DNA of 64,000 bases from Jutongia hominis (GTDB taxonomy: Bacteria > Bacillota > Clostridia > Lachnospirales > Lachnospiraceae), in contig NZ_JACRSW010000001.1 of NCBI RefSeq assembly GCF_014384965.1, positions 248,001 to 312,000 of the forward strand, in the 5' to 3' direction. Every line of letters starts with the position of its first letter. Position 1 is the stretch's first letter. The notes beneath the pieces are model-generated. The model made no database searches. It was not told the origin of the DNA and saw only the letters and a program-made list of their open reading frames with translations. Shown here one piece after another: positions 36,906-46,306 of this stretch. The position numbers and the translations under genes are program-made.

Positions 36906-37334
36906 GTGTCAAAAGAGATATCTATTTCATATATTGTAATAGATTTAAAACATATTCAGCCACGATTATTGGAAGATAAAAATATTTTATACAATTTTGC
37001 TTCAAAAATTCTGATTTCCCGGCTTATTACCGAAAAAGATACAGGCACAACAATCAATATACTTTTCGATAATAAAACAACAAAAACAGCATCGAAAAAC
37101 TCTTTACGAGAATATATCATTGCCTATATCGTATATGAAGAAGGACTGGATGTTACTATTCATTTTGAGTATAAGGATTCCGATGCAAGTGATGCCTTTA
37201 TAATCCAGGCTGCAGATTATGTAGCTAATGCATTATATTCTAAATATGAATATAACAATGAAATTTATGCAAACATATTAGATAAGAAAACACATATCGT
37301 ACAACATTTTCCATATAAAACGTTTGGAAAATAA
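36906..37334 (+). pseudogene. C-terminal fragment of a DUF3800-type protein
   Basis: The frame is open from 36843, but the only start is a GTG at 36906 with no ribosome site. The remaining 142 residues look like the second half of a DUF3800 (RNase H-like) protein, with the typical DAFIIQAADYVANALYSKYE near the end. The N-terminal part of the family, which begins with an 'IDESG' strand, is absent. It follows the M15 gene by 50 bp and ends before a good terminator. It is most likely a remnant. DUF3800 proteins often occur near mobile or defence genes. Confidence 0.6.
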
Positions 37335-37417
37335 TATATTGGAGCATTTTTTAAGTTTGTTGTACCAATGTGAAATTTGTGCTTACATACCCATTTCGTT
37401 ATTTATTTTGTGTTATG

Positions 37418-37446
37418 AAAGAGATGAATTTTTTCATCTCTTTTTT
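37418..37446 (+). terminator. terminator after the DUF3800 remnant
   Basis: AAAGAGATGAA (37418-37428) pairs with TTCATCTCTTT (37433-37443), with a T-run on the plus strand. Confidence 0.8.
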
Positions 37447-37465
37447 AATGCATTCATATACGGCA

Positions 37466-37512
37466 AACAAAACAAAGAGGATCGCGAAAAAAGCGATCCT
37501 CTTTGTTTTGTT
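37466..37512. terminator. strong bidirectional terminator
   Basis: A perfect 20-bp inverted repeat (AACAAAACAAAGAGGATCGC at 37466-37485; complement at 37493-37512) around GAAAAAA. It closes the minus-strand cohesin unit and also faces the plus-strand remnant. Confidence 0.85.
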
Positions 37513-37586
37513 ACTGCCAAATGCCTTTAATCTTTCAAAAGTTGAAACATCTCTATAAAATAATTTTCATTTTTTCTATTTGCGTG

Positions 37587-40500
37587 TTATTTTGCTACTA
37601 CGTATTGAACCCATCTCTTAACATTACTGATACCATCAGCTTCAGATGCTGTTATCTTAGTAGCAGACTCTTTGCTCTCAACTTTTTTCAGGTAATATGT
37701 ATATACTTTTTTACGGTCTGCATAACGATACTGCGTCTTATAAGATGAAACCACCTGTCTTGTAGATTCACTATACCAGCATGGAGCACTTCCATATAAG
37801 TTGAAGTAACCTCCCAACTGATTAGAGTACTGTGTTCCTACGCAGCCAAGCTGACCTCCCCAGCCACGTTCCTGATATGTGGTACAAGATTTTCCACCCC
37901 ATACACCAGAGCATGGTCCGGATGTTCTTCCATCTGCTGACAAATATCTGATGTAGTTATACTGTGTGGTATAACCATTCGGAACTGATCGTGTTTCTAC
38001 TTTTCTGTAATCATTGCTGCCAACGTAGTTATCTGTCCAACCACTCCAGCCACCATATGGTCCCCATTCATCCGTAACTTTATACAGGGTATAACCATCC
38101 ATCGAGCTGTTTGGAGATACAATTATACTTGTATGATCATATGTCCACTTTTCGCCGACAATCGTTGCATTATCTGGAACCTCTGATTCCAAAACCCAAT
38201 CCATCGAACCATACTGTAATTTATTGTAGCTTTCTTCATTAATTGTCACAAGTTTTCCACTTGTAAATTTCAATAATGAATCACCCTCTACTTTACCACA
38301 GATCATATAATCACCTGTCAGATCCAGCTTACCAACAATATTACTATTCAATCTTGACAACGAAACATCTTTAGATAATACAACATTAGAACCTGTTGTT
38401 TCCAGCTTAATTGTGCCATATAACGAGATGTCTGTCTTATCTGCTGACAGTATCATGGCAAAACCATCTGTTTTTGCCGTAATTCTCGATAAATTTAATT
38501 TTGCAGAAGAACATACGATCGGAGTAGATTTATTCTCTGTAAAAGTAATTCCATTCAGAGCTGTTTCCTTCGCATCTGAAGAAATCTTAATTCCCTTATA
38601 AGTCTTATTGCCACCGTTTAATTCAAAATAGTCTGTTGATTTTGGAATATCATATGTCTTGTTAGATATTGTATCCTCCATATCAGACAGATTAATGATC
38701 AGTTTCTTCGCTCCGGAAGTAACTGCTGCATTGGCCACTTCACTGTTCTTTGCATTAACAGTAACTTTTCCTGCACTGTCAAAGGCTTTTTTTCCAAGCT
38801 TTGCAATTTTTTTGCTTACAGTAAAGTCATCTAAACTGCTGCATCCACTAAATGCTTTATCTCCTATCCGTTCTACACCCTCTGCCGTGACATTTTCTAA
38901 TGACGAGCATCCTTCGAATGCCTGATCCGGTATCTCAGTTATATGCTTGCTAAGCTTAATGGATTTTATCTTATCATGACCGGCAAAAGCATTCTTTTCA
39001 ATACCAACAATCTTAACAACCGAAGTTGTTCCATCTCCATTGTCAGTTGAAATATAGTCAGGAATATATACATCTGTTCCATCACCGGTATAATCTACGA
39101 CTGTTCCTGTCTCACTATCATAAACAAGATCTTTGGTTCTGCATAACGCATTGTCAACATACTGGTTCACTTCATACGGAACTTCAAATGGTAGAATTCC
39201 ATTTTCATAATCGTCAAAGCTATGTGTCTGCTTTGAATAATCAATAAAGTCAAATGTATCATCATCCTGTACACCATATGTATATACATAATATGAACTA
39301 GATGCAATGTCATATCCTACTACTGCAAAGACATGAATCGTTCCGGCACATACCATTCTGTAATATCCTTCCGGTGCATTTGCATTAGAATATGTCTTGG
39401 TTGTTGTCTTCGTTGTTTCCGTAGAATAAGCCAATGCTGATGAATATTGATTCGACTCTGAAACAGTATTACTATCTGAGTTAGCTAATGTTTCTGTCTG
39501 ACCTTCCGAATGTGTCTTATTATATCCATAAGTATCACTGACTTTTTTGCTAAGTGCCTGTGAATGTGATGAACTTGAACTCGCTGATACGCTATTTTGA
39601 GCACTTGAAGATGTTCCCCATGTTTTAGAACTACTTACTGTTGAAGTATCCTCATGAGATGAAGATACTTCTGAATCAATTTTAGCTGTCAATTTCGCTC
39701 CTACTTCACCACTGATATTCCCGGTAAAAGGTCCCTTTTTTGCTCCCAATGAAGCTGACACCTTTGAAGATACTTCACTTCCAACTTCTGTACCTATCTT
39801 AGCTGATACACCATTCTTGTCTGTTGTAGAACTATCGTCACTTCCCCCATCTTCTCTACTGCTAAGTGATACCGATGTATCACTGTTTGCACGACCACTC
39901 TGATCTACTATCTCCTGGCCACTCTCATCTGTGTGGCTCTGGATCAATGTCATGCTGTCATTCCAGTTTTTCGATAACGTCCATGCCGTTGTCCGTGTTG
40001 TTGAATTTGCAACTGCATTCACAATTGATTTTGAAGTAGATTCTGTAATGGTTCCGCTTGATGTGATCGTCTCTGATACAGTAAGACCACTTGTGTTTCC
40101 AAAATCCTTGATCGTATATAACGGAACATTTTCCATTTGACCAATCTCATAAGCAAATAAGTACTGACCATTCTTTTCATCTTCAACCACCAGTGGTTTT
40201 CCTAACTGCTTGACCGGTCTGGTCTGGTTTCTCTTACTTGTCCAGTTTGCATGTAATGTAATATTTCCGGTTTTACCTAAAGGAATTTTTTCAACAAGGT
40301 TGTCCTTTTCATCTGTCCATCCCATAAATGTGTAACCAAACCACTCCGGATTTGTCAACGTTGCACCTTCATTTACTTTATATTTGATGCTGTCTACTTT
40401 CGCCAATGGCGAATCAAAAGAAACGGTATACTCTCTGGCAGTCCAATGAGCATACAGATCAATATTGCCTGTTGTACCTGCAGCAATCTGCTTTACTTTG

Positions 40501-41681
40501 TTTGCACTTGCTCCTTCTCCATCATACCAGCCTTCAAAAATATAGCCTTCACAGCTGATATTCTTCAAAGTTAATCCAGCATCAGAACTGTAAGAATTTG
40601 GATTTGAATTTTTAATTTCCTGCTTTTGCAAATATGCATCATCTTCATAAAGATGATAGGTGATAGAATTTTCGTTTGCTAATTTCGGAATCGTTTTCTG
40701 TGCTACGATCACCATACCACATTCACTGCAATGTGAACCTTCTGTAAGACCTGTTTTTTCTGTTGTTGCTGCTACAGCAGGATCAATTACCGCAACGTGA
40801 CCTTTTGCCGGAATTGTTGTATCTTCCTGCGAAATACTGTTAAGACCTTTTGGGTCACTATAATATTTGCCACATGATGTACAGTAATAATACGCTTTAT
40901 TACCCTGTTCCGTACAGGTTGCATCTTTTGGTTCCACTTCTTTCATTGTATGTGTATGCTTTACCGGTGTTGTTGTACCAAGAGTAACACCATATCCACC
41001 CGCAATATATCTACGTACAAGAATAACATCAGATGAATTGATTCTTCCATCTCCATTCACATCACAAGCAGCTTCATTTACTTTTTGCTCATATCCACCA
41101 GCAATCTGTCTTCTCATCATAATAACATCGGTTGAATTGATCTTTCCATCTTCATTAAGATCTCCCGGTGTATATTCAGAAATACTGATCTCTCCATCCT
41201 CAGCTTTTACCGCAACTGCATTCAGATCAGTATCAACCATATCTCCATCATCACAAGATACGCTGATCTTATAACTGTCTCCGGCTTTTGCCGTATCACT
41301 CACCTTAAAAGAAAGTTTTAAGATCGTACCATCTTTGATATCATCTGCTGTTATCTCCTGACCATCCCATACAAACTTACACGGTGATTGTAATTTTCCG
41401 GGTTTTGTCAGAACCAGAGAAGAGAACGTATCTCCTGCCGATGCTGCTTTTAGCGTTAAGCCGTCATCATACTTCAAAGTAAGCGTTGCTCCTAATATTC
41501 CCGGGTTATCTTTTATCTTAACAGCAACCTCTACTGTTGTGCCGGGTGTTACTGTCTGCCCTTGTACAGAAAGTGTCACTTGTTTCTTCGTTTCCTCTGC
41601 TTTTGCATAATAGGATGGACACCCGGTTATGATCATAACAGCAACAAGCAGACCAACTATCATTTTCTTCGCTATTTTCAT
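37587..41681 (-). CDS. secreted cohesin-dockerin-InlB repeat-LRR surface protein
   Basis: 1364 residues with a signal peptide (1-29). A cohesin-like domain covers about 33-168 (KDNPGILGATLTLKYDDGLT, CKFVWDGQEIT). A type I dockerin with two calcium loops lies at about 171-235 (GDLNEDGKINSTDVIMMRR, CDVNGDGRINSSDVILVRR). Next come a CxxC-bearing module (about 240-335), two InlB B-repeats (about 340-490) and an unusual Ser/Thr-rich domain (about 500-860). A BspA-type LRR follows (about 885-990), then a beta-rich region. The C-terminus has 'WSxW'-like repeats (WGPYGGWSGWTDN, RKVETRSVPNGY). There is no sortase motif. It is the last gene of the CHAP-cohesin unit, 24 bp after its neighbour. Carrying both cohesin and dockerin, it could link to itself or to its cohesin neighbours; this is inference. 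Confidence 0.85.
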   Translation of the reverse strand: MKIAKKMIVGLLVAVMIITGCPSYYAKAEETKKQVTLSVQGQTVTPGTTVEVAVKIKDNPGILGATLTLKYDDGLTLKAASAGDTFSSLVLTKPGKLQSPCKFVWDGQEITADDIKDGTILKLSFKVSDTAKAGDSYKISVSCDDGDMVDTDLNAVAVKAEDGEISISEYTPGDLNEDGKINSTDVIMMRRQIAGGYEQKVNEAACDVNGDGRINSSDVILVRRYIAGGYGVTLGTTTPVKHTHTMKEVEPKDATCTEQGNKAYYYCTSCGKYYSDPKGLNSISQEDTTIPAKGHVAVIDPAVAATTEKTGLTEGSHCSECGMVIVAQKTIPKLANENSITYHLYEDDAYLQKQEIKNSNPNSYSSDAGLTLKNISCEGYIFEGWYDGEGASANKVKQIAAGTTGNIDLYAHWTAREYTVSFDSPLAKVDSIKYKVNEGATLTNPEWFGYTFMGWTDEKDNLVEKIPLGKTGNITLHANWTSKRNQTRPVKQLGKPLVVEDEKNGQYLFAYEIGQMENVPLYTIKDFGNTSGLTVSETITSSGTITESTSKSIVNAVANSTTRTTAWTLSKNWNDSMTLIQSHTDESGQEIVDQSGRANSDTSVSLSSREDGGSDDSSTTDKNGVSAKIGTEVGSEVSSKVSASLGAKKGPFTGNISGEVGAKLTAKIDSEVSSSHEDTSTVSSSKTWGTSSSAQNSVSASSSSSHSQALSKKVSDTYGYNKTHSEGQTETLANSDSNTVSESNQYSSALAYSTETTKTTTKTYSNANAPEGYYRMVCAGTIHVFAVVGYDIASSSYYVYTYGVQDDDTFDFIDYSKQTHSFDDYENGILPFEVPYEVNQYVDNALCRTKDLVYDSETGTVVDYTGDGTDVYIPDYISTDNGDGTTSVVKIVGIEKNAFAGHDKIKSIKLSKHITEIPDQAFEGCSSLENVTAEGVERIGDKAFSGCSSLDDFTVSKKIAKLGKKAFDSAGKVTVNAKNSEVANAAVTSGAKKLIINLSDMEDTISNKTYDIPKSTDYFELNGGNKTYKGIKISSDAKETALNGITFTENKSTPIVCSSAKLNLSRITAKTDGFAMILSADKTDISLYGTIKLETTGSNVVLSKDVSLSRLNSNIVGKLDLTGDYMICGKVEGDSLLKFTSGKLVTINEESYNKLQYGSMDWVLESEVPDNATIVGEKWTYDHTSIIVSPNSSMDGYTLYKVTDEWGPYGGWSGWTDNYVGSNDYRKVETRSVPNGYTTQYNYIRYLSADGRTSGPCSGVWGGKSCTTYQERGWGGQLGCVGTQYSNQLGGYFNLYGSAPCWYSESTRQVVSSYKTQYRYADRKKVYTYYLKKVESKESATKITASEADGISNVKRWVQYVVAK

Positions 41682-41705
41682 AAATACTCCTTTCCTGCAT
41701 ATTTT

Positions 41706-42899
41706 TTAATTCGATGCATCTTTTGTTATCGTTACCGTTCCATTTCGTAACTCCAGATCTATCGGCAACAGATCACCATTCACAATATCTCCGGAATTAT
41801 AATAAAATCCCACATTATACTTTCCTTCTTTTGCATCTTCCGGAATGTCAAATACCAGCAACAGCATGACACCATCTTTCACATTGTCCTTCGTGATTGC
41901 TTCGCCATCCCATGTAAAATTACAATTGTTTTGAAGTGCATTTGCTTTTGTCAATACCAATACATCCTTAAAGGCATCCCCATTTACAGCATTTGCCAAT
42001 GTCATAGCATTGTCATCATAGTTTATCGCCAGTGTCATGCCAAGAATGCCGGGATTACTGTTAATGTAAACTGGTACCTGCACTGTTTTTGCCCCTGGTT
42101 GCGCCACTGCGTCTCCAACAATGATTGCGGGAGTCATATCTTTTTCATATGTTGCCATGATCACTAAATCCTGCGTAACATTGTCATACTCTTTATCCCA
42201 TGCCCGGAAAATATAGCCAATTCTTTTTGGCACCTCCGGAGCCTCTGCCGCTTTACCGGCTTCTACAGTTTCTTCTTTGAGTACCGTATCGTCATAATCC
42301 ACAAATCTGACTGTATATACACCATCAGGTCTGGTAGTCGGCTCATTGCTTGGTTGCACGGTCGGCTCTGTTATCGGCTCACTGCTTGGCTGTATGGTCG
42401 GTTCTGTTGTTGGTTTACTACTCGACCGTACACTCGGCTCTACCATTGGTTTGTTATCCGGCTTCGTTGTCGGTTGTGCAGTCACTTGTGGTCTCTGCGT
42501 CACTTCCGGTGTCCTTGCTGTTAATGATGTTTTTTTTGCCGGTTGCACAATAACACGGCAAAAAGCCTTTACTTTCTTATTGCTCTTAGACACAGCAGTA
42601 ATTTTTACCGTACCGGCTTTCTTTGCCTTAACAACACCGGAACTGCTAACCGTTGCGATCCGCTTATTACCGGATTTCCATTTCACTTTTTTGGATGCCT
42701 TATCAGGCTTTACTTTTTTTACCTTTAACTTAAACGTTTGCCCAACACGCATTTTCTTTGTTTTCAAAGATAAATATATTTTCTTTGTTTTCTTTATCTG
42801 CTTTGCATCCGCATTTGATGCAGCACCTGCCATTGTCAGGCACAGGATCAACCCAATCACCAAATATTTTTTTCTCTTAGAAACATGTCTACGCATCAT
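41706..42899 (-). CDS. secreted Big_2-linker-InlB repeat-cohesin protein
   Basis: 397 residues. The signal peptide (about 1-32) is followed by a Big_2 Ig-like domain (about 40-120: GQTFKLKVKKVKP, NKRIATVSSSGVVKAKKAGT). A Pro/Ser/Thr linker of repeated EPT-QPSSEP units covers about 130-195, and an InlB-like repeat about 197-255 (YTVRFVDYDDTVLKEETVEA). A C-terminal cohesin-like domain (about 262-395) contains NSNPGILGMTLAINYDDNAM and CNFTWDGEAITKD. The cohesin is closely related to those of both neighbours. It lies 34 bp after one and 24 bp before the other, so the three are one transcription unit. A duplication origin is likely. Confidence 0.82.
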   Translation of the reverse strand: MMRRHVSKRKKYLVIGLILCLTMAGAASNADAKQIKKTKKIYLSLKTKKMRVGQTFKLKVKKVKPDKASKKVKWKSGNKRIATVSSSGVVKAKKAGTVKITAVSKSNKKVKAFCRVIVQPAKKTSLTARTPEVTQRPQVTAQPTTKPDNKPMVEPSVRSSSKPTTEPTIQPSSEPITEPTVQPSNEPTTRPDGVYTVRFVDYDDTVLKEETVEAGKAAEAPEVPKRIGYIFRAWDKEYDNVTQDLVIMATYEKDMTPAIIVGDAVAQPGAKTVQVPVYINSNPGILGMTLAINYDDNAMTLANAVNGDAFKDVLVLTKANALQNNCNFTWDGEAITKDNVKDGVMLLLVFDIPEDAKEGKYNVGFYYNSGDIVNGDLLPIDLELRNGTVTITKDASN

Positions 42900-42933
42900 C
42901 CTTATCCCTCCTGCTCATATATATTTTTATCCA

Positions 42934-43944
42934 CTAATCTGCGATTGTTACTGTTCCATCGGTAATTAATGGCAATATCGGCAATAAATTCTTATCCACT
43001 ACATCTCCTTCCTTGCATTTTATTTTTATTTGATACACTCCGGGATCTGTTGTCTTCGGAATGTCAAATACCAATTCTGCTATCTCTCCATCCTGTATTT
43101 GATAGTCTTCCAGCTCCTGACCATCCCACACACATTTACAGCCATTTTTTAATCTGCCTGATTTCGTTAATGTCAAAATATCTTTGAAAGCCTTTCCATT
43201 CTTAATATCCGTCAATTTGAGCTGTGTGTCATCATAATACAGGGACAATGTCATACCTAATATGCCGGTATTATTGCTTACCTTTACCGGTACTTTCACT
43301 TTCGTTTGTCCGGGCTTAGCCTGTACACTTTTTACCGTTATGCTGATTGCGGTATCATCTTCTTTATATACAGCTTTCAGCTCCAGATCAGATTGTATTT
43401 TCTCGTAGGAATGATCCCATTTATCAAATCGATAATGCTTTCTGCCTTTGACCGTTGGCGGATTAGCATTTTTCCCCTCTAATACTATTTCTTTTTTCAA
43501 CACTCGATTGTCATAATCAACAAATGTAACCGTATGCATACGCTGCTTACTTTTCAGCTTTTTATCCAATTTGCCGATTGTGAGATAATTTCCATCAGAA
43601 AGCTGCAATACCAGTTCCGTATTATCATTTGTAAAATATCGAATTACTTTCACCATCTCTTTCTTGGTGTAGTTTCTTTCCTTTTTCAAGAAATATTTCG
43701 AAATAGTCTGATCACCAATACGACACTTCTTCTGATCAATAACTACATAATCATCCAGCAATGATTTGCACCATTCATCTACCGTTCCATCAAATTTATT
43801 TTTGCTTACTGTATATGCAACAGAATCTTTCTTTCCCGTCACGCCAGATGCAAAATGGTTTCGATGCACGATATACGCCTCTCCCAATAGCAGTAAGACA
43901 ATGCACACACATAACGCTGCTATCATTTTTTTATTCAACTTCAT
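42934..43944 (-). CDS. membrane-anchored InlB repeat-cohesin protein
   Basis: 336 residues. The N-terminal hydrophobic helix (about 7-25: MIAALCVCIVLLLLGEAYIV) has no clear cleavage site, so it may stay as an anchor. A region of unknown type (about 45-140: VDEWCKSLLDDYVVIDQKKC) comes next. An InlB-like repeat (about 142-195: HTVTFVDYDNRVLKKEIVLE) is followed by a cohesin-like domain (about 200-335: SNNTGILGMTLSLYYDDTQL, CKCVWDGQELEDY). It starts 9 bp after the CHAP gene stop. If it remains in the membrane it could act as the cell-side anchor for a dockerin protein such as the last gene of the unit, which is inference. Confidence 0.8.
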   Translation of the reverse strand: MKLNKKMIAALCVCIVLLLLGEAYIVHRNHFASGVTGKKDSVAYTVSKNKFDGTVDEWCKSLLDDYVVIDQKKCRIGDQTISKYFLKKERNYTKKEMVKVIRYFTNDNTELVLQLSDGNYLTIGKLDKKLKSKQRMHTVTFVDYDNRVLKKEIVLEGKNANPPTVKGRKHYRFDKWDHSYEKIQSDLELKAVYKEDDTAISITVKSVQAKPGQTKVKVPVKVSNNTGILGMTLSLYYDDTQLKLTDIKNGKAFKDILTLTKSGRLKNGCKCVWDGQELEDYQIQDGEIAELVFDIPKTTDPGVYQIKIKCKEGDVVDKNLLPILPLITDGTVTIAD

Positions 43945-43953
43945 ATGTAATGA

Positions 43954-45618
43954 TCACTTCCTAATCTTTACTTTCTTTACCGCGCTCCATTTGCCATATT
44001 TCTTAGCTCCACGTTTTTCGTTATAAGCACGGACACGGACATAATATGTTTTGTTCTTCTTCAAGCCTTTGATCGTCTTGAAAGATGTGGCATAATCCAT
44101 ACTGATTGTTTTTTTCTTTTTTGTGAAACTGCGGTTCATCGCATATTGAACCTGAATACCATCTGCAGATAACCATTTCCATGTAATGACCATTTTACAC
44201 TTCTTGCTATTTTTAACTTTTACCTTGGTTATTTTCTTCGGTGTTTTTGCCGGTGCAAGAAAGCTGCGCAACAACTCCTTTTTCCAACTCTGATCCGGCT
44301 TGCTTGTCGGCGTTGCCGATGGTACTGCTGTCGATTGCACATTTGAGTTTGTCGTTGGTACCGTTGTCGCACCCGGTTTGGTGGTTGCATTTGTTCCCGC
44401 TGTCACATTCGGCTGTGTTGTTGCGATGCTGTCGCTTCCATTTTCTCCCGGTGTTGGTGTGCCTGCCTTTTGTATATCAACTACCGGTGCACCCACACTG
44501 ATCTTATTATTCGCCTGATCATATGCATAAATATGTGTTGCATATGTACCTGTTTCATTACTATGATCTGCAATCTTTACTTCATATACCCAATAACCGT
44601 CAATCAATGTTCCGGATGCGGCCGGGTTTGTCCCCCAGTCCGGCTGGATGTCATCCTGATCATTTGCCACAGTCCATGTTGGGAATTGCACTCTGACAAC
44701 GCCAACGTTATCGCTTGCTTTACATCTTACTTTGTAACCCGTCTCGCAAATATCATACACTTCGACATCCGTTATAACCGGTGGTTCTGTATCACTTGAT
44801 CCTGTTGTGTGAAAAGACCGCATCGTATCCCGATACTCTACACCATTCACAATGCTAAACAATACAAAGTTGTATGTCGTTCCCGGTGTTAATGTAATCT
44901 GCATATCGTTATTGATATTGCAATTATAATTTACATAAGAGGATGTAAACGAACATGCTTCTGAATACGATTTGATCAATGTACCGGCTTCGTTATAAAG
45001 ATAACATCCCACTGCTGTTACATTTGCTCTCGATGGATTCATTACTTTTATATACATTTCTGCATTCGTATCCCACACACCATTCTGGTTAAAGTCCGCA
45101 AATGACACATTTGCAGATGGTGTGGTAGATCCTGATCCCCAGTTAGGGCGAATGTATCCCCAGTAAGGGTTTGTAAACTTGTTATATGTAATATTGGTAA
45201 CCTTTTCAACATAGCCATGACTATTAAAATTCTGATGATAAGTTACTCTGTCTGACTCATAGATCGCTACATGACCATATTGGTTGCCACTGCTTGCACC
45301 ATATACAAGGATATCTCCCTTTTGCGGAGCTCCGCCCTGCACTCTGGTCCATCCGCTCGGTAACGCATTCGTAGCATAATCCTTTCCATTTCCTCCCGGG
45401 CTTTTCGCACCAAGGAACTGATAATAATAACAGATCAGATCGACACACTGTGCTCCGTATACCCCGTCATAATCGAGGCCATTTCCAAGCTGTGAATTCA
45501 CCCATGCGATCGCTTCATCCTGCGTCTTTGATGTGGCTCCTGCTTTTTGTGGTACCGTAATGGCAGATACCACCAAAGCAAGCATAATGATCACCGCTAA
45601 AATCTTATTTTTCTTCAT
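43954..45618 (-). CDS. secreted CHAP-domain hydrolase with Ig-like and fibronectin III domains
   Basis: 554 residues. The signal peptide (1-29) is followed by a CHAP domain (about 30-155) with catalytic Cys58 (YGAQCVDLICYYY), His116 (QYGHVAIYE) and the usual GDILVYG. Two beta-rich domains cover about 165-395 (NVSFADFNQNGVWDTNAEMY; EPPVITDVEVYDICETGYKV, GBS Bsp-like). A Thr/Pro linker leads to a C-terminal fibronectin III domain (about 455-554: YYVRVRAYNEKRGAKKYGKW). CHAP enzymes cut peptidoglycan cross-bridges or amide bonds. It leads the unit that contains the three cohesin genes and is preceded by shared promoter block A. Confidence 0.9.
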   Translation of the reverse strand: MKKNKILAVIIMLALVVSAITVPQKAGATSKTQDEAIAWVNSQLGNGLDYDGVYGAQCVDLICYYYQFLGAKSPGGNGKDYATNALPSGWTRVQGGAPQKGDILVYGASSGNQYGHVAIYESDRVTYHQNFNSHGYVEKVTNITYNKFTNPYWGYIRPNWGSGSTTPSANVSFADFNQNGVWDTNAEMYIKVMNPSRANVTAVGCYLYNEAGTLIKSYSEACSFTSSYVNYNCNINNDMQITLTPGTTYNFVLFSIVNGVEYRDTMRSFHTTGSSDTEPPVITDVEVYDICETGYKVRCKASDNVGVVRVQFPTWTVANDQDDIQPDWGTNPAASGTLIDGYWVYEVKIADHSNETGTYATHIYAYDQANNKISVGAPVVDIQKAGTPTPGENGSDSIATTQPNVTAGTNATTKPGATTVPTTNSNVQSTAVPSATPTSKPDQSWKKELLRSFLAPAKTPKKITKVKVKNSKKCKMVITWKWLSADGIQVQYAMNRSFTKKKKTISMDYATSFKTIKGLKKNKTYYVRVRAYNEKRGAKKYGKWSAVKKVKIRK

Positions 45619-45690
45619 AATCGTTTCCTCCTATCCTGTATTTTTCTTGGATTTTTCAATATCGTAATTGTCTTATATTGAAATAGTCTT

Positions 45691-45830
45691 ATTTTTATCA
45701 GTATACAAAACAAAGTCACAATAATTTTTCCATTTTTTTCACTTTTGCCGGCCAGAGGCACTTTACAGTGCGGATATTTGCTGCTTTCAGGCACTTTTTG
45801 TCCCGAATTCGGCTTTTTCTGATGATTTTT
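45691..45830 (-). promoter_or_regulatory. shared upstream block A (CHAP-cohesin unit)
   Basis: On the minus strand the block contains GTGAAAAAAATGGAAAAATT, then GTGACTTTGTTTTG and a -10-like TATACT (45700-45705), about 75 bp before the CHAP start. Almost the same sequence lies upstream of the genes at 52703 (block B) and 57243 (block C). In A and B the match continues further upstream (AAAAAGTGC, CGGGACAAAAAG). No -35 consensus sits at the right distance, which suggests an activator. Confidence 0.65.
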
Positions 45831-45846
45831 CTGTTTTTATGATAAA

Positions 45847-46198
45847 TCAGAAGATAGAGTAGCTCCCCATAAGCTTTGTAAGTTCATCATAATTAGTAGG
45901 GAATGCATTACTACCATAATATTCTTCCGGTTTTCTGCCATTTGAATACTCGATTATCAGTTCCCATTGAGTACCATCCAAAATATCCGGATTATCATAT
46001 CTATGTTCCCATTCTCCTATATGAATTGTTCTTAGAATATCTAATAATTCATGCTTGTTTTTAGGGCTGTAGTTTGGCGGCAATCTGAAACTAAAGACTG
46101 CTTATCTCGCTTTCCAGCTCATGAATCAACATCTCAATCTGCTCAGCAGATTTTCTTGCAATCTCCTTCTGATAAAAAAGTTCCGAACTAATCATCAT
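45847..46198 (-). pseudogene. small gene split at a CTT-TAG site (frameshifted or +1 recoded)
   Basis: The first frame (46091-46198) has a GGGGG site and starts MMISSELFYQKEIARKSAEQ. It ends after 35 residues at CTT-TAG. The second frame has no good start and continues exactly in the +1 frame: skipping the T after CTT gives SFRLPPNYSPKNKHELLDIL and ends at 45847 with LTKLMGSYSIF. The joined product is about 116 residues, an N-terminal helix plus a WELIIEYSNG beta region. Either a base was gained or the site is recoded, as in prfB, where CTT precedes the stop. The family is not recognised. Confidence 0.5.
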
Positions 46199-46306
46199 AT
46201 GTTCATTCCCCCTTTATTGCTTTATGTACTCTTGGAATCTTCTGAACATCTTTTCGGCATCAGATACCCATTTTGTAATTGCTTCAAAACGCACAGTTTC
46301 TATTTA

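Noticed and set aside
37324..37558. Short plus-strand frames after the DUF3800 remnant
   Set aside because: They run through two terminators and lack ribosome sites.
42346..42969. Plus-strand hydrophobic frame opposite the Big_2/cohesin gene
   Set aside because: It mirrors the Pro/Ser/Thr linker repeats and signal peptide on the minus strand; it has no start signal.
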